The notes under the pieces: model-generated
What the model was told of the DNA's origin: nothing
Database searches by the model: none
The model's input: the letters and a program-made list of their open reading frames with translations, nothing else
Position numbers and translations under genes: made by a program
Part shown: piece after piece, positions 28,911-42,073 of the stretch
Numbering within the stretch: the stretch's first letter is position 1
Layout: each line of letters opens with the position of its first letter
Assembly: GCF_033110965.1 (NCBI RefSeq)
Contig: NZ_CP137003.1
Location: forward strand, 62,001 to 126,000
Length of the DNA: 64,000 nucleotides
Direction: 5' to 3'
Source: Raineyella sp. LH-20
Lineage (GTDB): Bacteria > Actinomycetota > Actinomycetes > Propionibacteriales > Propionibacteriaceae

Positions 28911-29876
28911 TCACTTCACCCCTCGTCCGGCGAGGTCCACCCGGAATCCCTTGATGGCGATCACCGAGATGAGGATCACGCTCAGGAAGAGGATCACCGA
29001 CACGGCGGAGCCCAGGCCGATCTCGAGGCGCCCGATGGATGTCCGATACGCGAGCAGTGACAGCGCCTCGGTGCCGTACGCCCCGTTGGTCATGATGAAG
29101 ATGTTGTCGAAGATGCGGAAGGCGTCGAGGGCCCGGAACAGCACCGCCACCATGATGGCGGCCCGCATGTTCGGCAGGATGACCCGGCTCATCCGCTCCC
29201 ACCAGGTGGCCCCGTCGACCCGGGCGGCCTCGGTGAGTTCCGTGGGCACCTGGGCCAGACCGGACAACAGCAGCAGCGAGATGAACGGCGTGGTCTTCCA
29301 CACCTCGGAGGCCATGATGACGAACAGGGCCGGCGCGGTGGAGCCGAACCAGTCGAACGTCGGCCCGATGCCTGGCAGCCACCCGAACCACTTGTTCACG
29401 TACCCGGCGTTGATGTCGAACATGTAGAACCAGGCGAAGGCCGACACCACGGTGATGGTGCCGTACGGGATGAGGATCACCGTACGCAGCCATCCGCGGA
29501 TGGTGCGCAGTGCGTTGTTCATCACCAGGGCGAGGAAGAAGCCCAGGACGAGCTCGACGGCGACGGTCACCACAGTGATCAGCACGGTGACGCCGAAGTC
29601 GCGCCAAAAGACCGGATCGGTCAGCACCACGCCGTAGTTGGCGAGCCCGACGAAGCGGCGCTCGGCGGGCGCGGTCAGCCGGTAGCTGAACAGGGAGTCG
29701 TAGACGCCCTGGAGGATCGGGTAGATGGTGACGGCGATCATGATGAGGAAGGCCGGGGCGGCGAGTGCCCACCCCATCCGACGTTCGCCGCGGGCGCGGG
29801 CGGTCAGCGGCGGCCGCCCCTCGACGACGGCGTGTCGGGCCTGGACGGTGGACGCGGCAGTTGCTGTGGTGCTCAT
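28911..29876 (-). CDS. Sugar ABC transporter permease (MalF type)
   Basis: A 321-residue permease with six predicted helices and the EAA loop ELTEAARVDGATWWERMSRV followed by ILPNM. The N-terminal polar segment of about 35 residues precedes the first helix (ALAAPAFLIMIAVTIYPIL). The start is fixed by an ATGA overlap with the stop of the binding-protein gene. It pairs with the MalG-type subunit to form the membrane channel. Confidence 0.9.
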   Translation of the reverse strand: MSTTATAASTVQARHAVVEGRPPLTARARGERRMGWALAAPAFLIMIAVTIYPILQGVYDSLFSYRLTAPAERRFVGLANYGVVLTDPVFWRDFGVTVLITVVTVAVELVLGFFLALVMNNALRTIRGWLRTVILIPYGTITVVSAFAWFYMFDINAGYVNKWFGWLPGIGPTFDWFGSTAPALFVIMASEVWKTTPFISLLLLSGLAQVPTELTEAARVDGATWWERMSRVILPNMRAAIMVAVLFRALDAFRIFDNIFIMTNGAYGTEALSLLAYRTSIGRLEIGLGSAVSVILFLSVILISVIAIKGFRVDLAGRGVK

Positions 29877-31192
29877 AGCAGTCGTTCTCCCTTCAGCACG
29901 GCCATCACGAAGTCCTGAGTCTCTTTGGGCGTCGTCGGTGTCACCTCGGGAAGCGGTGTCCACCGCTGCTGGATCGACGTGCTGATCTCGTTGTAGAACG
30001 GGGTCTGCGGACGCGACTTGGCCAGATCGAGCGACTCACGGATGGTGTCGGCCATCGGATACTTGGCACGGACCGCCGGGTCGTCGTACGCCGTCTTGTC
30101 GGCCGGCGGATTGCCGTTGGAGACGAAGTAGTACGCCTGGTTCGCCGGCGAAACGATGCAGGAGATCGCCTTGTAGGCAAGGTCGGGATGCTTGCTCTTC
30201 GAACCGACGCCGAGAACGATCCCGCCGTACGGCGGCGCGGTCGGCTCGTCGGCCTTCACTCGCGGGTAGAGCGCCCAGCCCATGTCGTCGAGGACGGACT
30301 TCTGGACGGTGCCCTGCTCCACCGCGCTCTGGGTAGCGGCGTAGACGAACGGCCAGTTCACCATGAAGGATCCCTGGTCACCCTGCCAGTTCACCATGGT
30401 GATGTTCTCGTTCTGCGTGGTGATGCCGGGCCCACCGAGGCCCTTCTGGCCGATGGTCGACACGATCCGGGCGGCTTCCTTGCCGGCGGGCGTGTCGAGG
30501 CCGAGCTGGTAATCGGCGGCCGGCGCGTCCGGGTTGAGGACGATGTGCTGACCCTGCGACTCGTACAGGGCGTTCACCCAGACCGTCATCGACTCCGAAC
30601 GGATCCCCTGCACGCCCAGTTGCTTGCCGGTCTTCTCGGTCGCGGCCATCAGCTGGTCCCAGGTGACCGGCTGGCTCATGTCCAGCCCGGCTTGCTGGGC
30701 GACGGACTTCTTGTACCACAGGAGCTGCGTGTTCGCCCAGAACGGGACTGCCGTGATGCGCCCGCCCCAGGTCGCTGCCTGGACCGCCCCGTCGACGGCG
30801 TTCGCTGTCGACGCCGCCGCCACGTCGGCCGGCACCGGCGCCAGGAAGCCTGGCTCGGCCAACTCCGGCATGAACGGCGGATCGAGGCTCATGATGTCCA
30901 GTGAGGAGTCGCCCGCGGCCAGGCGGCGGGCCAGTTGTTCGCGCTGCGAGGTCGCGTCACGCGGGAGCAGGGAAGTCTGGATGGTGTACGCGCCGCCGGA
31001 GGCGGCCGAACAGCGCTGGGCGATCTCCGCTTGACCGCCGTCATCGGGGTTGATGTACCAGGTGAGCGTGGGGGTGCCAGAGCCCCTCGTCGAAGCGCAA
31101 CCGCTCAACGCGATTGTCGCCGCGAGCGCGACAGCTGCGGCCGTCGCCAGCGCCCGCCGTGGCCGCCTGGGAGGCGAACCGGGCTGATGCAT
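29873..31192 (-). CDS. Sugar ABC transporter substrate-binding lipoprotein
   Basis: A 439-residue extracellular solute-binding protein, family 1 type. The N-terminus has RRPRRALATAAAVALAATIA then the lipobox LSGC, so it is anchored to the membrane outer face by a lipid-modified cysteine. Characteristic family stretches include LDIMSLDPPFMPELAE and the C-terminal ETQDFVMAVLKGE. The start at 31192 is preferred because AAGGA lies six bases before it; an ATG six bases earlier would abut the ribosome binding site. It is the first gene of the operon and sits behind a palindromic operator candidate. Confidence 0.9.
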   Translation of the reverse strand: MHQPGSPPRRPRRALATAAAVALAATIALSGCASTRGSGTPTLTWYINPDDGGQAEIAQRCSAASGGAYTIQTSLLPRDATSQREQLARRLAAGDSSLDIMSLDPPFMPELAEPGFLAPVPADVAAASTANAVDGAVQAATWGGRITAVPFWANTQLLWYKKSVAQQAGLDMSQPVTWDQLMAATEKTGKQLGVQGIRSESMTVWVNALYESQGQHIVLNPDAPAADYQLGLDTPAGKEAARIVSTIGQKGLGGPGITTQNENITMVNWQGDQGSFMVNWPFVYAATQSAVEQGTVQKSVLDDMGWALYPRVKADEPTAPPYGGIVLGVGSKSKHPDLAYKAISCIVSPANQAYYFVSNGNPPADKTAYDDPAVRAKYPMADTIRESLDLAKSRPQTPFYNEISTSIQQRWTPLPEVTPTTPKETQDFVMAVLKGERLL

Positions 31193-31205
31193 GACCATTC
31201 CTTCC

Positions 31206-31215
31206 ACAACGTTGT
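31206..31215. promoter_or_regulatory. LacI-type operator candidate
   Basis: ACAACGTTGT is a perfect 10-base palindrome with an AACGTT centre, the pattern of many LacI/GalR operators. It lies within 25 bases of the binding-protein start. No LacI-family gene is in the window. Confidence 0.5.
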
Positions 31216-31291
31216 AGACAGGGACGCGCCGGGGGAAACGCCGAGAGTGGAGGGGCCATAATGATGCGTACGTCACTCCAGACCTGACTCG

Positions 31292-31320
31292 ACCATCGCT
31301 ATCCCCGCAGCGAATGTCAA
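31292..31320 (-). promoter_or_regulatory. Candidate promoter of the sugar importer operon
   Basis: Read leftward, TTGACA is followed after 17 bases by GATGGT. A consensus -35 with a weak -10 about 100 bases before the first gene suggests a regulated promoter. Confidence 0.4.
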
Positions 31321-31657
31321 GGGTCTAGCATGCAAAAACAACCGACGCGCCGGGATACAGGCAACTGAATGGTGCCGCGGCAGAACTCACGGTCGGTGCT
31401 CAGCCGAATCCCGCCGAGGTTCCGAAGAAGTCGAAATAGCCTCGGTCGGCCAAGAACGACCTCAGCGCTCTTGCCGGCATGGGATCGTTCCGGAGTTGTC
31501 ACCGGTGGGAACGACGGACCTCAGTCCGTGCCCCGGCGCGGTCAGCCTGTCGGTCGGCTGGGCCACAGTGCCGGCTCAGCGCCGGGAGGACCGGCCACGC
31601 CGTGATGACCGGCCACGCCGGCCGGAAGGCGGCCGCGTCACTACCATCCGTGACGGC
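31321..31657. other. Gene-free stretch before chorismate mutase
   Basis: I see no credible gene here. A short direct repeat of GACCGGCCACGCCG occurs near 31590-31620 and could form a small hairpin after the chorismate mutase gene. Confidence 0.4.
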
Positions 31658-31966
31658 TCAGCACTCGGGCGGAAGGTCTCGCCGGATCGCCTCATGATGC
31701 CGGACCACCTCCGACACGATGAAAGCCAGGAACTTCTCCGCGAACTCGGGGTCCAGGTGGGATTCCTCTGCCAACCCCCGCAGACGGCGGATCTGCTCGG
31801 CTTCGCGCAGCGGATCGGCGGCAGGAAGGTCGTGGGCAGCCTTCAGCACCCCGACCTGTTGGGTGATCTTGAACCGCTCCGCCAACAGGTGCACCAGCGC
31901 AGCATCCATGTTGTCGATGGACGCGCGCAGACGCCCCAGCTCCGCCATCACGTCCTCAGGTGCCAC
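31658..31966 (-). CDS. Chorismate mutase (AroQ type)
   Basis: A 102-residue all-helical protein that would rearrange chorismate to prephenate for phenylalanine and tyrosine synthesis. It shows the AroQ pattern LGRLRASIDNMDAALVHLLAERFKI (given here in parts: LGRLRASIDNMD, ALVHLLAERF), a conserved lysine in VGVLKAAHD, and the third helix with FLAFIVSEVVRHHE. There is no signal peptide, so it is cytosolic. The GTG start gives the normal family length; the region further upstream has unlike composition. It stands alone. Its closeness to no other aromatic gene is usual in actinobacteria. Confidence 0.85.
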   Translation of the reverse strand: MAPEDVMAELGRLRASIDNMDAALVHLLAERFKITQQVGVLKAAHDLPAADPLREAEQIRRLRGLAEESHLDPEFAEKFLAFIVSEVVRHHEAIRRDLPPEC

Positions 31967-32641
31967 ATCCCCGACCCTAGCGCAGGAGGGCCCACGGCAC
32001 GCGAATCCGGAACGACCCGAGCGATCGCGCCACCCATGGACTTCTGCCTCCCGCTCCTCCACGGTCGGTGGGGCCTCCGGGGGCGGGTTGCCCACGCGTA
32101 GGCGCCCGGCGTCCATGGCAGTCCGCGCGGCGGCAGGCTGACACCGCGTCCCCGCCGTGGCCGCCCGGACCCCGTCTCCGATCGTGGCCGACTGGGTCCG
32201 CCAGCCGATCGTGGCCGACTGGTCCGGCCTCCCCCGAATCCGCCGCATGTCAGGGCCAGTCTGAGCCGGTGATCAGAGCCCGGCCCGTCGCTGCCGCTGC
32301 AGCCAACCGCCGCCGTTTCAGCTAGCCGCCGCCGTTTCAGTCAACCGCGGCGCGTCGGCGGGCCGCGGTTGACTGAACGCGCGGCGTATGCCGATGTGAC
32401 GCACCTGTCGGCCCTCGAAGACACCATCGGGTGCTCCTGGCAGTCGCAGTAGATCCCGCCTGCGGGATTCGCCTGTCGCCTCAGTGCGGACCGGACCGAG
32501 GGGCGTCCCGTGGCTGGTCGACTGGTCGCCTGTGGGTTGACGTGAGGTGGCTCTCATCCCTGTGGATAAGTCGTTTCCGCGGCTTGTTGTGGCCCGTCTG
32601 TACGACAGGCTGTGCGGAACGCGAGTCGAAGGGGATGAGAC
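31967..32641. other. Gene-poor region with short repeats
   Basis: These 675 bases hold no gene I can support. There are short direct repeats (CCGATCGTGGCCGACTGG near 32175-32225, and GCCGCCGTTTCAG twice near 32310-32340) and one strong inverted repeat described separately. The stretch may be decayed sequence at the border of the accessory segment that follows. Confidence 0.5.
32336..32377. repeat. 15-bp inverted repeat
   Basis: TTCAGTCAACCGCGG at 32336 pairs perfectly with its complement at 32363, with a 12-base loop. No gene ends nearby on either strand, so a terminator role is not evident. Confidence 0.7.
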
Positions 32642-33226
32642 GTGGCGTCGAGACGTGTCTGCGGGTCCGTGGTGGCGTGGATGATGGTCGGTGCGGCCGG
32701 CTTGTTGGCCGGTTGTGGCGGTGGTCCTGGCGTGGCGCCGAGTCCGACGCCGACGTATTCGTGTACGCCGGATCCAGCGGGCGCTCCGTGCACGCCGGAG
32801 TTGGCTGCGTCGCAGGCTGAGGAGGCCGAGGCGTACGAAGACGCGGTCTTCGTGTATCAGGAGTTCACCAAGGAGCGGAACCGGCTGATTCTGGCAGGCG
32901 GGAGTCCGACGCCTACGCCGACGATGGAGAAGTATGCTTCTGGTGACTATCTCGATACTGTTGCGGAATTTATCTCGTCGGGGTATTTTGCTGGCCGGCG
33001 AGCTTCGGGTCCTCTGGAGATCCTGAGACTGGAAAAGCTTTCAGTTGATGCGGATCGGGTCACCTTCCTTGCTTGCGAGGATGGCCGCCGCATAGAAGTA
33101 GTTGATGCCGAGGGCACCGTTGTTGCGCGTGGTCAGCTGGGGGCGCTCGAGATTGTTGCTGAGCGCTCGGCCAGTGGGTGGATGTTGGTCAATGGTGCCG
33201 ATGTCGAGGTGTCTCGATGCGGGTAA
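32642..33226 (+). CDS. Lipoprotein of unknown function
   Basis: A 194-residue protein with a lipoprotein signal peptide (VCGSVVAWMMVGAAG, lipobox LLAGC), a Pro/Thr spacer and a mature domain starting around CTPELAASQAEEAEAYED. The domain has no catalytic motif I recognise. The GTG start is preceded by AAGGGG. Its base composition is clearly richer in A+T than the flanking genes from about 32930 onward, a hint of transfer. Its stop overlaps the start of the next secreted protein by ten bases, so the pair forms an operon. Confidence 0.75.
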   Translation: MASRRVCGSVVAWMMVGAAGLLAGCGGGPGVAPSPTPTYSCTPDPAGAPCTPELAASQAEEAEAYEDAVFVYQEFTKERNRLILAGGSPTPTPTMEKYASGDYLDTVAEFISSGYFAGRRASGPLEILRLEKLSVDADRVTFLACEDGRRIEVVDAEGTVVARGQLGALEIVAERSASGWMLVNGADVEVSRCG

Positions 33227-33939
33227 TTCAAGGAATCGCTGTCGGGGTCATTCTATTGATGGCTGGTTCTTCACCTACGTATGCAAACGCGTCCCCGGGC
33301 GGTTTTACGGACTTTTCTAGTGTTGAAGTAAGGCCAGACCAGGGCTCGGCGAACGGGCGTGTTCGTGTTGAATCTCGGATGGATGGTCAAAGTAGTGAAT
33401 CAACGTCCATACGAAAGCAACCTGTGAGTGAGGTGAATTCTGAGGAGCGCCTCATTCGATACAAGCGTATTTTGGGTTTGGATCAGACCAGTGGAAAGGG
33501 AGTGCTAGTCGTCAATCCTCCTGATCCGCATCTGCCATTCGCTCGGCTGGCACCGCCGACACGATATCGGGCAGCGCCGCCGGCCGACTTAGCTGTTGTG
33601 GCTCGGGAGGCGTCGGCGATGTTGCGGTTGCCGGGTCAGGTGGTGCGGGTGGGGCCGGATCCGTCGTTGAATGAGTGGAACATGCTGGCGGTGGGGTTTC
33701 CGGTGTGGTTGTGGTGGGAGGGTGACAGCACGACGAGTCAGACGGTCACTCTGGATGGGGTGACGTTGGAGATGGTTGCTCGTCATCAGTCGTCGTCGTT
33801 CGAGATGGGGGATGGGACGACGGTGACGTGTGGGGTGTCGACGCCGTGGGTGGCGGGGGCGCGGCCGCCGGGGTCTCCGTCGCCGACGTGTGGGCATTGA
33901 ACCGCCCCGGCATGTCCGGAGACTCGCTGGTTTGACTCC

Positions 33940-34875
33940 TCAGCTTGCTGCTGAGGGTTGTTGTTGAGCGTAGTGGGCCTGCTCGAGAACGACCGGTGGC
34001 ATGTCTCCGCAGTACTCGTTGAGGCGGCGGTGGTTGTACCAGTCGACCCACTTTGCGGTGGCGATCTCGACGGCGTTCACGTCCCTCCAGGGTCCCTGCC
34101 GGCGAATGACCTCGGTCTTGTACATCCCGTTGATGCTCTCGGCCAGGGCGTTGTCGTAGCTCGATCCGACGGCGCCGGCTGAGGGGGTGATGCCGGCGTC
34201 GGCGAGGCGTTGGCTGTGGGCCAGGGAGAGGTATTGGCTGCCGTGGTCGTGGTGGGCGACCAGGGCGGTGAAGTCGGCACGGTCCTCCCGCTCACGCACC
34301 CAGATGGCCTGCTCGACCGCGTCGAGGACGAGGTCGGCGGTCATCGTGGTAGCGGCCCGCCAGCCGATAATCCGGCGGGCGTAGGCGTCGACGACGAACG
34401 CCACGTAGGTCCAGCCGGCCCAGGTCGACACGTAGGTGAAGTCGGCGACCCACAACCGGTTCGGCGCGAGCGGCTCGAAGTTGCGATTCACCAGGTCGGC
34501 CGGCTTGGGCCCGATCCCGGCGATCGTTGTCCGTTTCACCTTGCCGCGGACCACCCCGGCCAGCCCCGCCTGGCGCATCAGCCGCTCGATGGTGCAGCGG
34601 GCGACGGGTATGCCTTCCCGGTTCAGCGCCAGCCACACCTTGCGGGGTCCGTACACCCCGAAGTTGTCGGCATGGATCCGCCGGATATGTGCCAGCAGCA
34701 CCTCGTCGCGCTGCTCGCGCTTGGAGGGCAGCCGGTCGCGCCACTCGTAGTAGGTCGACGGGGCGATCTTCACACCATGCTCGGACAACACGGCACAGAT
34801 CGGCTCTACCCCCCATCGCAACCCACCGGTGGCGGGCTGGTGGTCGGCGTGCTCGCGGATGAAGTCCACGATCAC
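33940..34875 (-). CDS. IS3-family transposase OrfB (DDE catalytic subunit)
   Basis: The rve integrase-type domain shows the three acidic residues: Asp in WVADFTYV, Asp in HHDHGSQY, and Glu in ALAESINGMYKTE. The N-terminal part has the helix-turn-helix_21 region (RWGVEPICAVL, YYEWRDR). I place the start at the GTG that overlaps the orfA stop (GTGA), giving 311 residues; the same frame is open further upstream, so an OrfAB fusion by -1 frameshift within orfA is also possible. No stop or frameshift interrupts it. Confidence 0.92.
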   Translation of the reverse strand: MIVDFIREHADHQPATGGLRWGVEPICAVLSEHGVKIAPSTYYEWRDRLPSKREQRDEVLLAHIRRIHADNFGVYGPRKVWLALNREGIPVARCTIERLMRQAGLAGVVRGKVKRTTIAGIGPKPADLVNRNFEPLAPNRLWVADFTYVSTWAGWTYVAFVVDAYARRIIGWRAATTMTADLVLDAVEQAIWVREREDRADFTALVAHHDHGSQYLSLAHSQRLADAGITPSAGAVGSSYDNALAESINGMYKTEVIRRQGPWRDVNAVEIATAKWVDWYNHRRLNEYCGDMPPVVLEQAHYAQQQPSAAS

Positions 34876-35198
34876 TGCCCGGGCCGGTCGAGCTCGGCCG
34901 CGAAGAAAGCCGACGCCGCCTTCAGGATCGCGTTCGCCCGCCGCAACTCGGCGTTCTCCCGCTTCAACCGCTTGACCTCGGCCGACTCCTCCGACGTGAC
35001 CCCCGGCCGGGCGCCCTGGTCGACCTCGGCCTGCCGCACCCACTTACGCACCGTCTCGGCCGTGGAGATCCCCAGCAGCTCCGCGACCCGGGCCATCGCA
35101 CCCCAATCGGTGTCCTGATCCGGCCTGATCTCGGCATACATCCTCACCGCCCTGGCCTTCAGCTCAGCCGGATACCTCTTCGACGTGTTCCCTGCCAT
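34872..35198 (-). CDS. IS3-family transposase OrfA (HTH subunit)
   Basis: A 108-residue protein with an N-terminal HTH_Tnp_1 domain (KRYPAELKARAVRMY, ISTAETVRKWVRQ) that binds the element ends, and a C-terminal leucine-zipper coiled coil (VKRLKRENAELRRANAIL) for oligomerisation. It starts 24 bases inside the right terminal repeat and overlaps orfB by four bases. Confidence 0.93.
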   Translation of the reverse strand: MAGNTSKRYPAELKARAVRMYAEIRPDQDTDWGAMARVAELLGISTAETVRKWVRQAEVDQGARPGVTSEESAEVKRLKRENAELRRANAILKAASAFFAAELDRPGQ

Positions 35199-35412
35199 GA
35201 CTCCAACCTTCCCAAGGTTCGGAGTCTCCGGACATGCCGGGGCGGTTCACATGTCTATACGGAGCCGGGTGTTTACACGATCACCGCGACGCATCACTGG
35301 CAGTTGTCGTGGACGGCGTTGGGCCGGTCGGGGGTGTTGCCGATGTCGAACACGTCATCGACCGAGCTCGAGGTCGGAGAGCTGGCCGCCGTCATCGTCG
35401 AACGCTGACGAC

Positions 35413-35443
35413 ACTGGCCCGGCCGCCCACCAGCCGGGCCAGT
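35413..35443 (+). terminator. Hairpin after the split secreted-protein gene
   Basis: ACTGGCCCGGC pairs perfectly with GCCGGGCCAGT over an nine-base loop, five bases after the original stop codon at 35408. No T-run follows. Its position supports the reading of the downstream fragment as the true gene end. Confidence 0.6.
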
Positions 35444-35469
35444 TCGCGGCCGGTGCGTCCGAACGGCGT

Positions 35470-35557
35470 GCACGAGGCTCCCCCGTGCACGCGGACGATA
35501 CTCAGGCCGTGGGATGCGAGCGTGTCCCGGCACGAGGCCTCTCCGTGCACGCGGACG
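35470..35557. repeat. Two 28-bp direct repeats 60 bp apart
   Basis: Copies at 35470-35497 and 35530-35557 share GCACGAGGC and CCGTGCACGCGGACG with few differences. They lie in the gap between the secreted-protein gene and the rRNA terminator; no gene is visible there. Confidence 0.65.
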
Positions 35558-35658
35558 TTTACCTACTCGATCACGTTCCCAGGCTGTCTGCCGGGCGGTC
35601 GACAGGTCGTGCCTGGGCATTATCCTCAGGCGCCGCCACCATTGCGGGGCGCAATTGC

Positions 35659-35699
35659 AGAGCGGGCCGGCACCCTGTTCAGGGTGTCGGCCCGCTCTG
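35659..35699 (-). terminator. rRNA operon terminator
   Basis: A 19-bp stem with one G-T wobble and a three-base loop lies about 30 bases beyond the 5S 3' end on the minus strand. Strength and position fit the end of the rRNA operon. Confidence 0.85.
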
Positions 35700-35727
35700 T
35701 CACGCCACCCTGGGGGTGGTGTGTGTT

Positions 35728-35845
35728 GTCCGGCGATGTCCTAGTCTCCCACACACTCCCGTGTGCAGTACCATCGGCGCTGGAAGGCTTGACTTCCGGG
35801 TTCGGAATGTGACCGGGTATTTCCCTTCCGCCATGATCACCGTAA
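35728..35845 (-). rRNA. rrf: 5S ribosomal RNA
   Basis: On the minus strand the segment reads as 5S rRNA, with GGTGATCATGGCGGAAGGG near the 5' end, the CCGAACCCGGAAGTCAAGCC loop and GGGAGACTAGGACATCGCCG at the 3' end. Length is about 118 bases. The ends are set by the terminal stem and are good to a few bases. Confidence 0.93.
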
Positions 35846-35989
35846 CACTGTCGAAACAGCAACAACACTATTCAACTGTCCCCCACCCGCCCAGACGGGC
35901 CGGGGTGGGGTTCGGGAACCGTGTTTGTGTTCCGGGAACAACATAGTGGACGCGAACATACTCAGCAGAATAGTTTCTTGTGTGTTTGG

Positions 35990-40992
<5,003 letters not shown>

Positions 40993-41163
40993 AATATCGC
41001 CACACCCCACAAAAGAGGGGCGAAAAGCGTCACAATGAAAAGAGACCCGACATACCAGACATAAACTGGTCAATCAACATCTCAAAGAAATTCCAGACCC
41101 CAATAAACATCGAGGCCCGGGGCACCACAAAAAAGTGATGTCATTTGGCATTGACTAAACAAA

Positions 41164-41190
41164 GCACACTGTTGAGTTCTCAAACATCGG
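41164..41190 (-). promoter_or_regulatory. Conserved actinobacterial rRNA leader motif (boxA-like)
   Basis: On the minus strand the leader contains TGTTTGAGAACTCAACAGTG, a sequence well conserved upstream of 16S in actinobacteria and associated with antitermination and processing. It lies about 170 bases before the 16S 5' end. Confidence 0.7.
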
Positions 41191-41243
41191 ACACACACCT
41201 CACCACCCCGGACGAACCGGAGCCGCTCAGGGCGACCAGATTT

Positions 41244-41272
41244 ACTTTACTCATCGATCTTCGTGAAGTCAA
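41244..41272 (-). promoter_or_regulatory. rRNA promoter, proximal
   Basis: TTGACT and TAAAGT separated by 17 bases, leftward, about 250 bases before 16S. Confidence 0.8.
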
Positions 41273-41360
41273 ATCCGACTTCCTCAGATCTCCGAGCCTT
41301 GATTACCATCCCTGATAATCAAGATCACCATTCCGGTTTCCCGGCCCGGCGACTCGTACT

Positions 41361-41389
41361 ACTTTAATGAGTTCATCATCCGGAGTCAA
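41361..41389 (-). promoter_or_regulatory. rRNA promoter, second
   Basis: TTGACT and TAAAGT separated by 17 bases, the same hexamers as the proximal promoter. An 8-bp inverted repeat (CTTGATTA/TAATCAAG, 41298-41323) lies between the two. Confidence 0.8.
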
Positions 41390-41527
41390 ATCCGAACATC
41401 TCCCTCACCAGCATTCCGAAACCCATCCAAACACGCCCAAAAAGACAGTCCGGAAACATTCCAAAACACACAAGCCACTAATCCGAAAACACCCTTCCGA
41501 GCATTTCCCGCGAAAAGCAACTCCCCC

Positions 41528-41556
41528 ACCATAGAGAGGAGCCTCGCCGGAGTCAA
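41528..41556 (-). promoter_or_regulatory. rRNA promoter, third
   Basis: TTGACT and TATGGT separated by 17 bases. The upstream context GGATTTGACT is shared with the two promoters nearer 16S. Confidence 0.75.
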
Positions 41557-41716
41557 ATCCGGCCGACACCCCCTCCCCCCGCCCCCGAACCCAGCCGGCA
41601 CAACCGACCAAACCCACAAGAGCAGACCCCACCCCAACCCAAAGACCGAAGTGGAAGGCGAAGACCCCGGTTCACGACCCCTCTCACAAGGACCCGCTCC
41701 CAACAGGGCTCGACGA

Positions 41717-41745
41717 ACACTACCCGCACAGAACAAGAACGTCAA
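41717..41745 (-). promoter_or_regulatory. rRNA promoter, distal
   Basis: TTGACG and TAGTGT separated by 17 bases, about 740 bases before 16S. The interval between this promoter and 16S contains no gene; it is the leader region. Confidence 0.65.
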
Positions 41746-41891
41746 ACCGACCGACCGGGTCATCGCCGTCCTTCAGGCGCCCTCCCGCGACTTCTATCGT
41801 CCTTCTCTCTGCCCAGCAGCGGCGACCTGAGGCCAACGGACTGGCCGGACTGGTCCGGCGGCACCACAGCACGTCGTACGCCCCGCACGCT

Positions 41892-41935
41892 CCTGTGGTC
41901 CGGCCCCCGATCCATCTCGGGTGCCGGACCACAGG
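41892..41935 (-). terminator. Terminator after guaB3
   Basis: An imperfect stem with arms CCTGTGGTCCGGC and GCCGGACCACAGG lies 140 bases past the guaB3 stop. It should isolate guaB-guaB3 transcription from the rRNA promoters. Confidence 0.7.
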
Positions 41936-42073
41936 GATGCCCGGAGTCGTCTCCCGTACCGACAAGACCAGCGGCCGGGAGACGTACGTGACGGAACGGT
42001 CAGGAGTCCGAGGCGTCACGGACGCCGTACGTACGTGACGGACGGCCCACGGGAGGATCAGACGCGGTGCGGA

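Larger units (their letters stand above)
33898..35249 (-). mobile_element. Complete IS3-family insertion sequence, 1352 bp
   Basis: The element is bounded by perfect 28-bp terminal inverted repeats (33898-33925 and 35222-35249) that begin TGAACCGCCCC and end with the complementary GGGGCGGTTCA. A 3-bp CAT target duplication flanks it (33895-33897 and 35250-35252). It carries orfA and orfB on the minus strand. TG...CA ends, 3-bp duplication and a two-frame DDE transposase are IS3-family traits. The intact ends and genes suggest a recent, possibly still active copy. Confidence 0.95.
33217..35408 (+). pseudogene. Secreted protein gene split by an IS3-family insertion
   Basis: The first part (33217-33897, 227 codons) has a signal peptide (VIQGIAVGVILLMAGSSPTYANA) and ends ..SPTCGH just before the element. 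The second part (35253-35408, 51 codons plus stop) continues in the same reading frame with VYTEPGVYTITATHHW. Removing the element and one copy of the CAT target duplication restores a 278-residue protein reading TCGH-VYTEPG without any repair. I recall such T-C-G-x-x-Y-x-x-P-G segments at the C-terminus of actinobacterial exported proteins of unknown role. Without the tail the present product is truncated by 51 residues. It is coupled to the upstream lipoprotein gene and has the same A+T-richer composition. Confidence 0.9.

Noticed and set aside
31369-32557. Short open frames around the chorismate mutase gene
   Set aside because: They lack ribosome binding sites and recognisable protein features, and overlap each other or the real gene.
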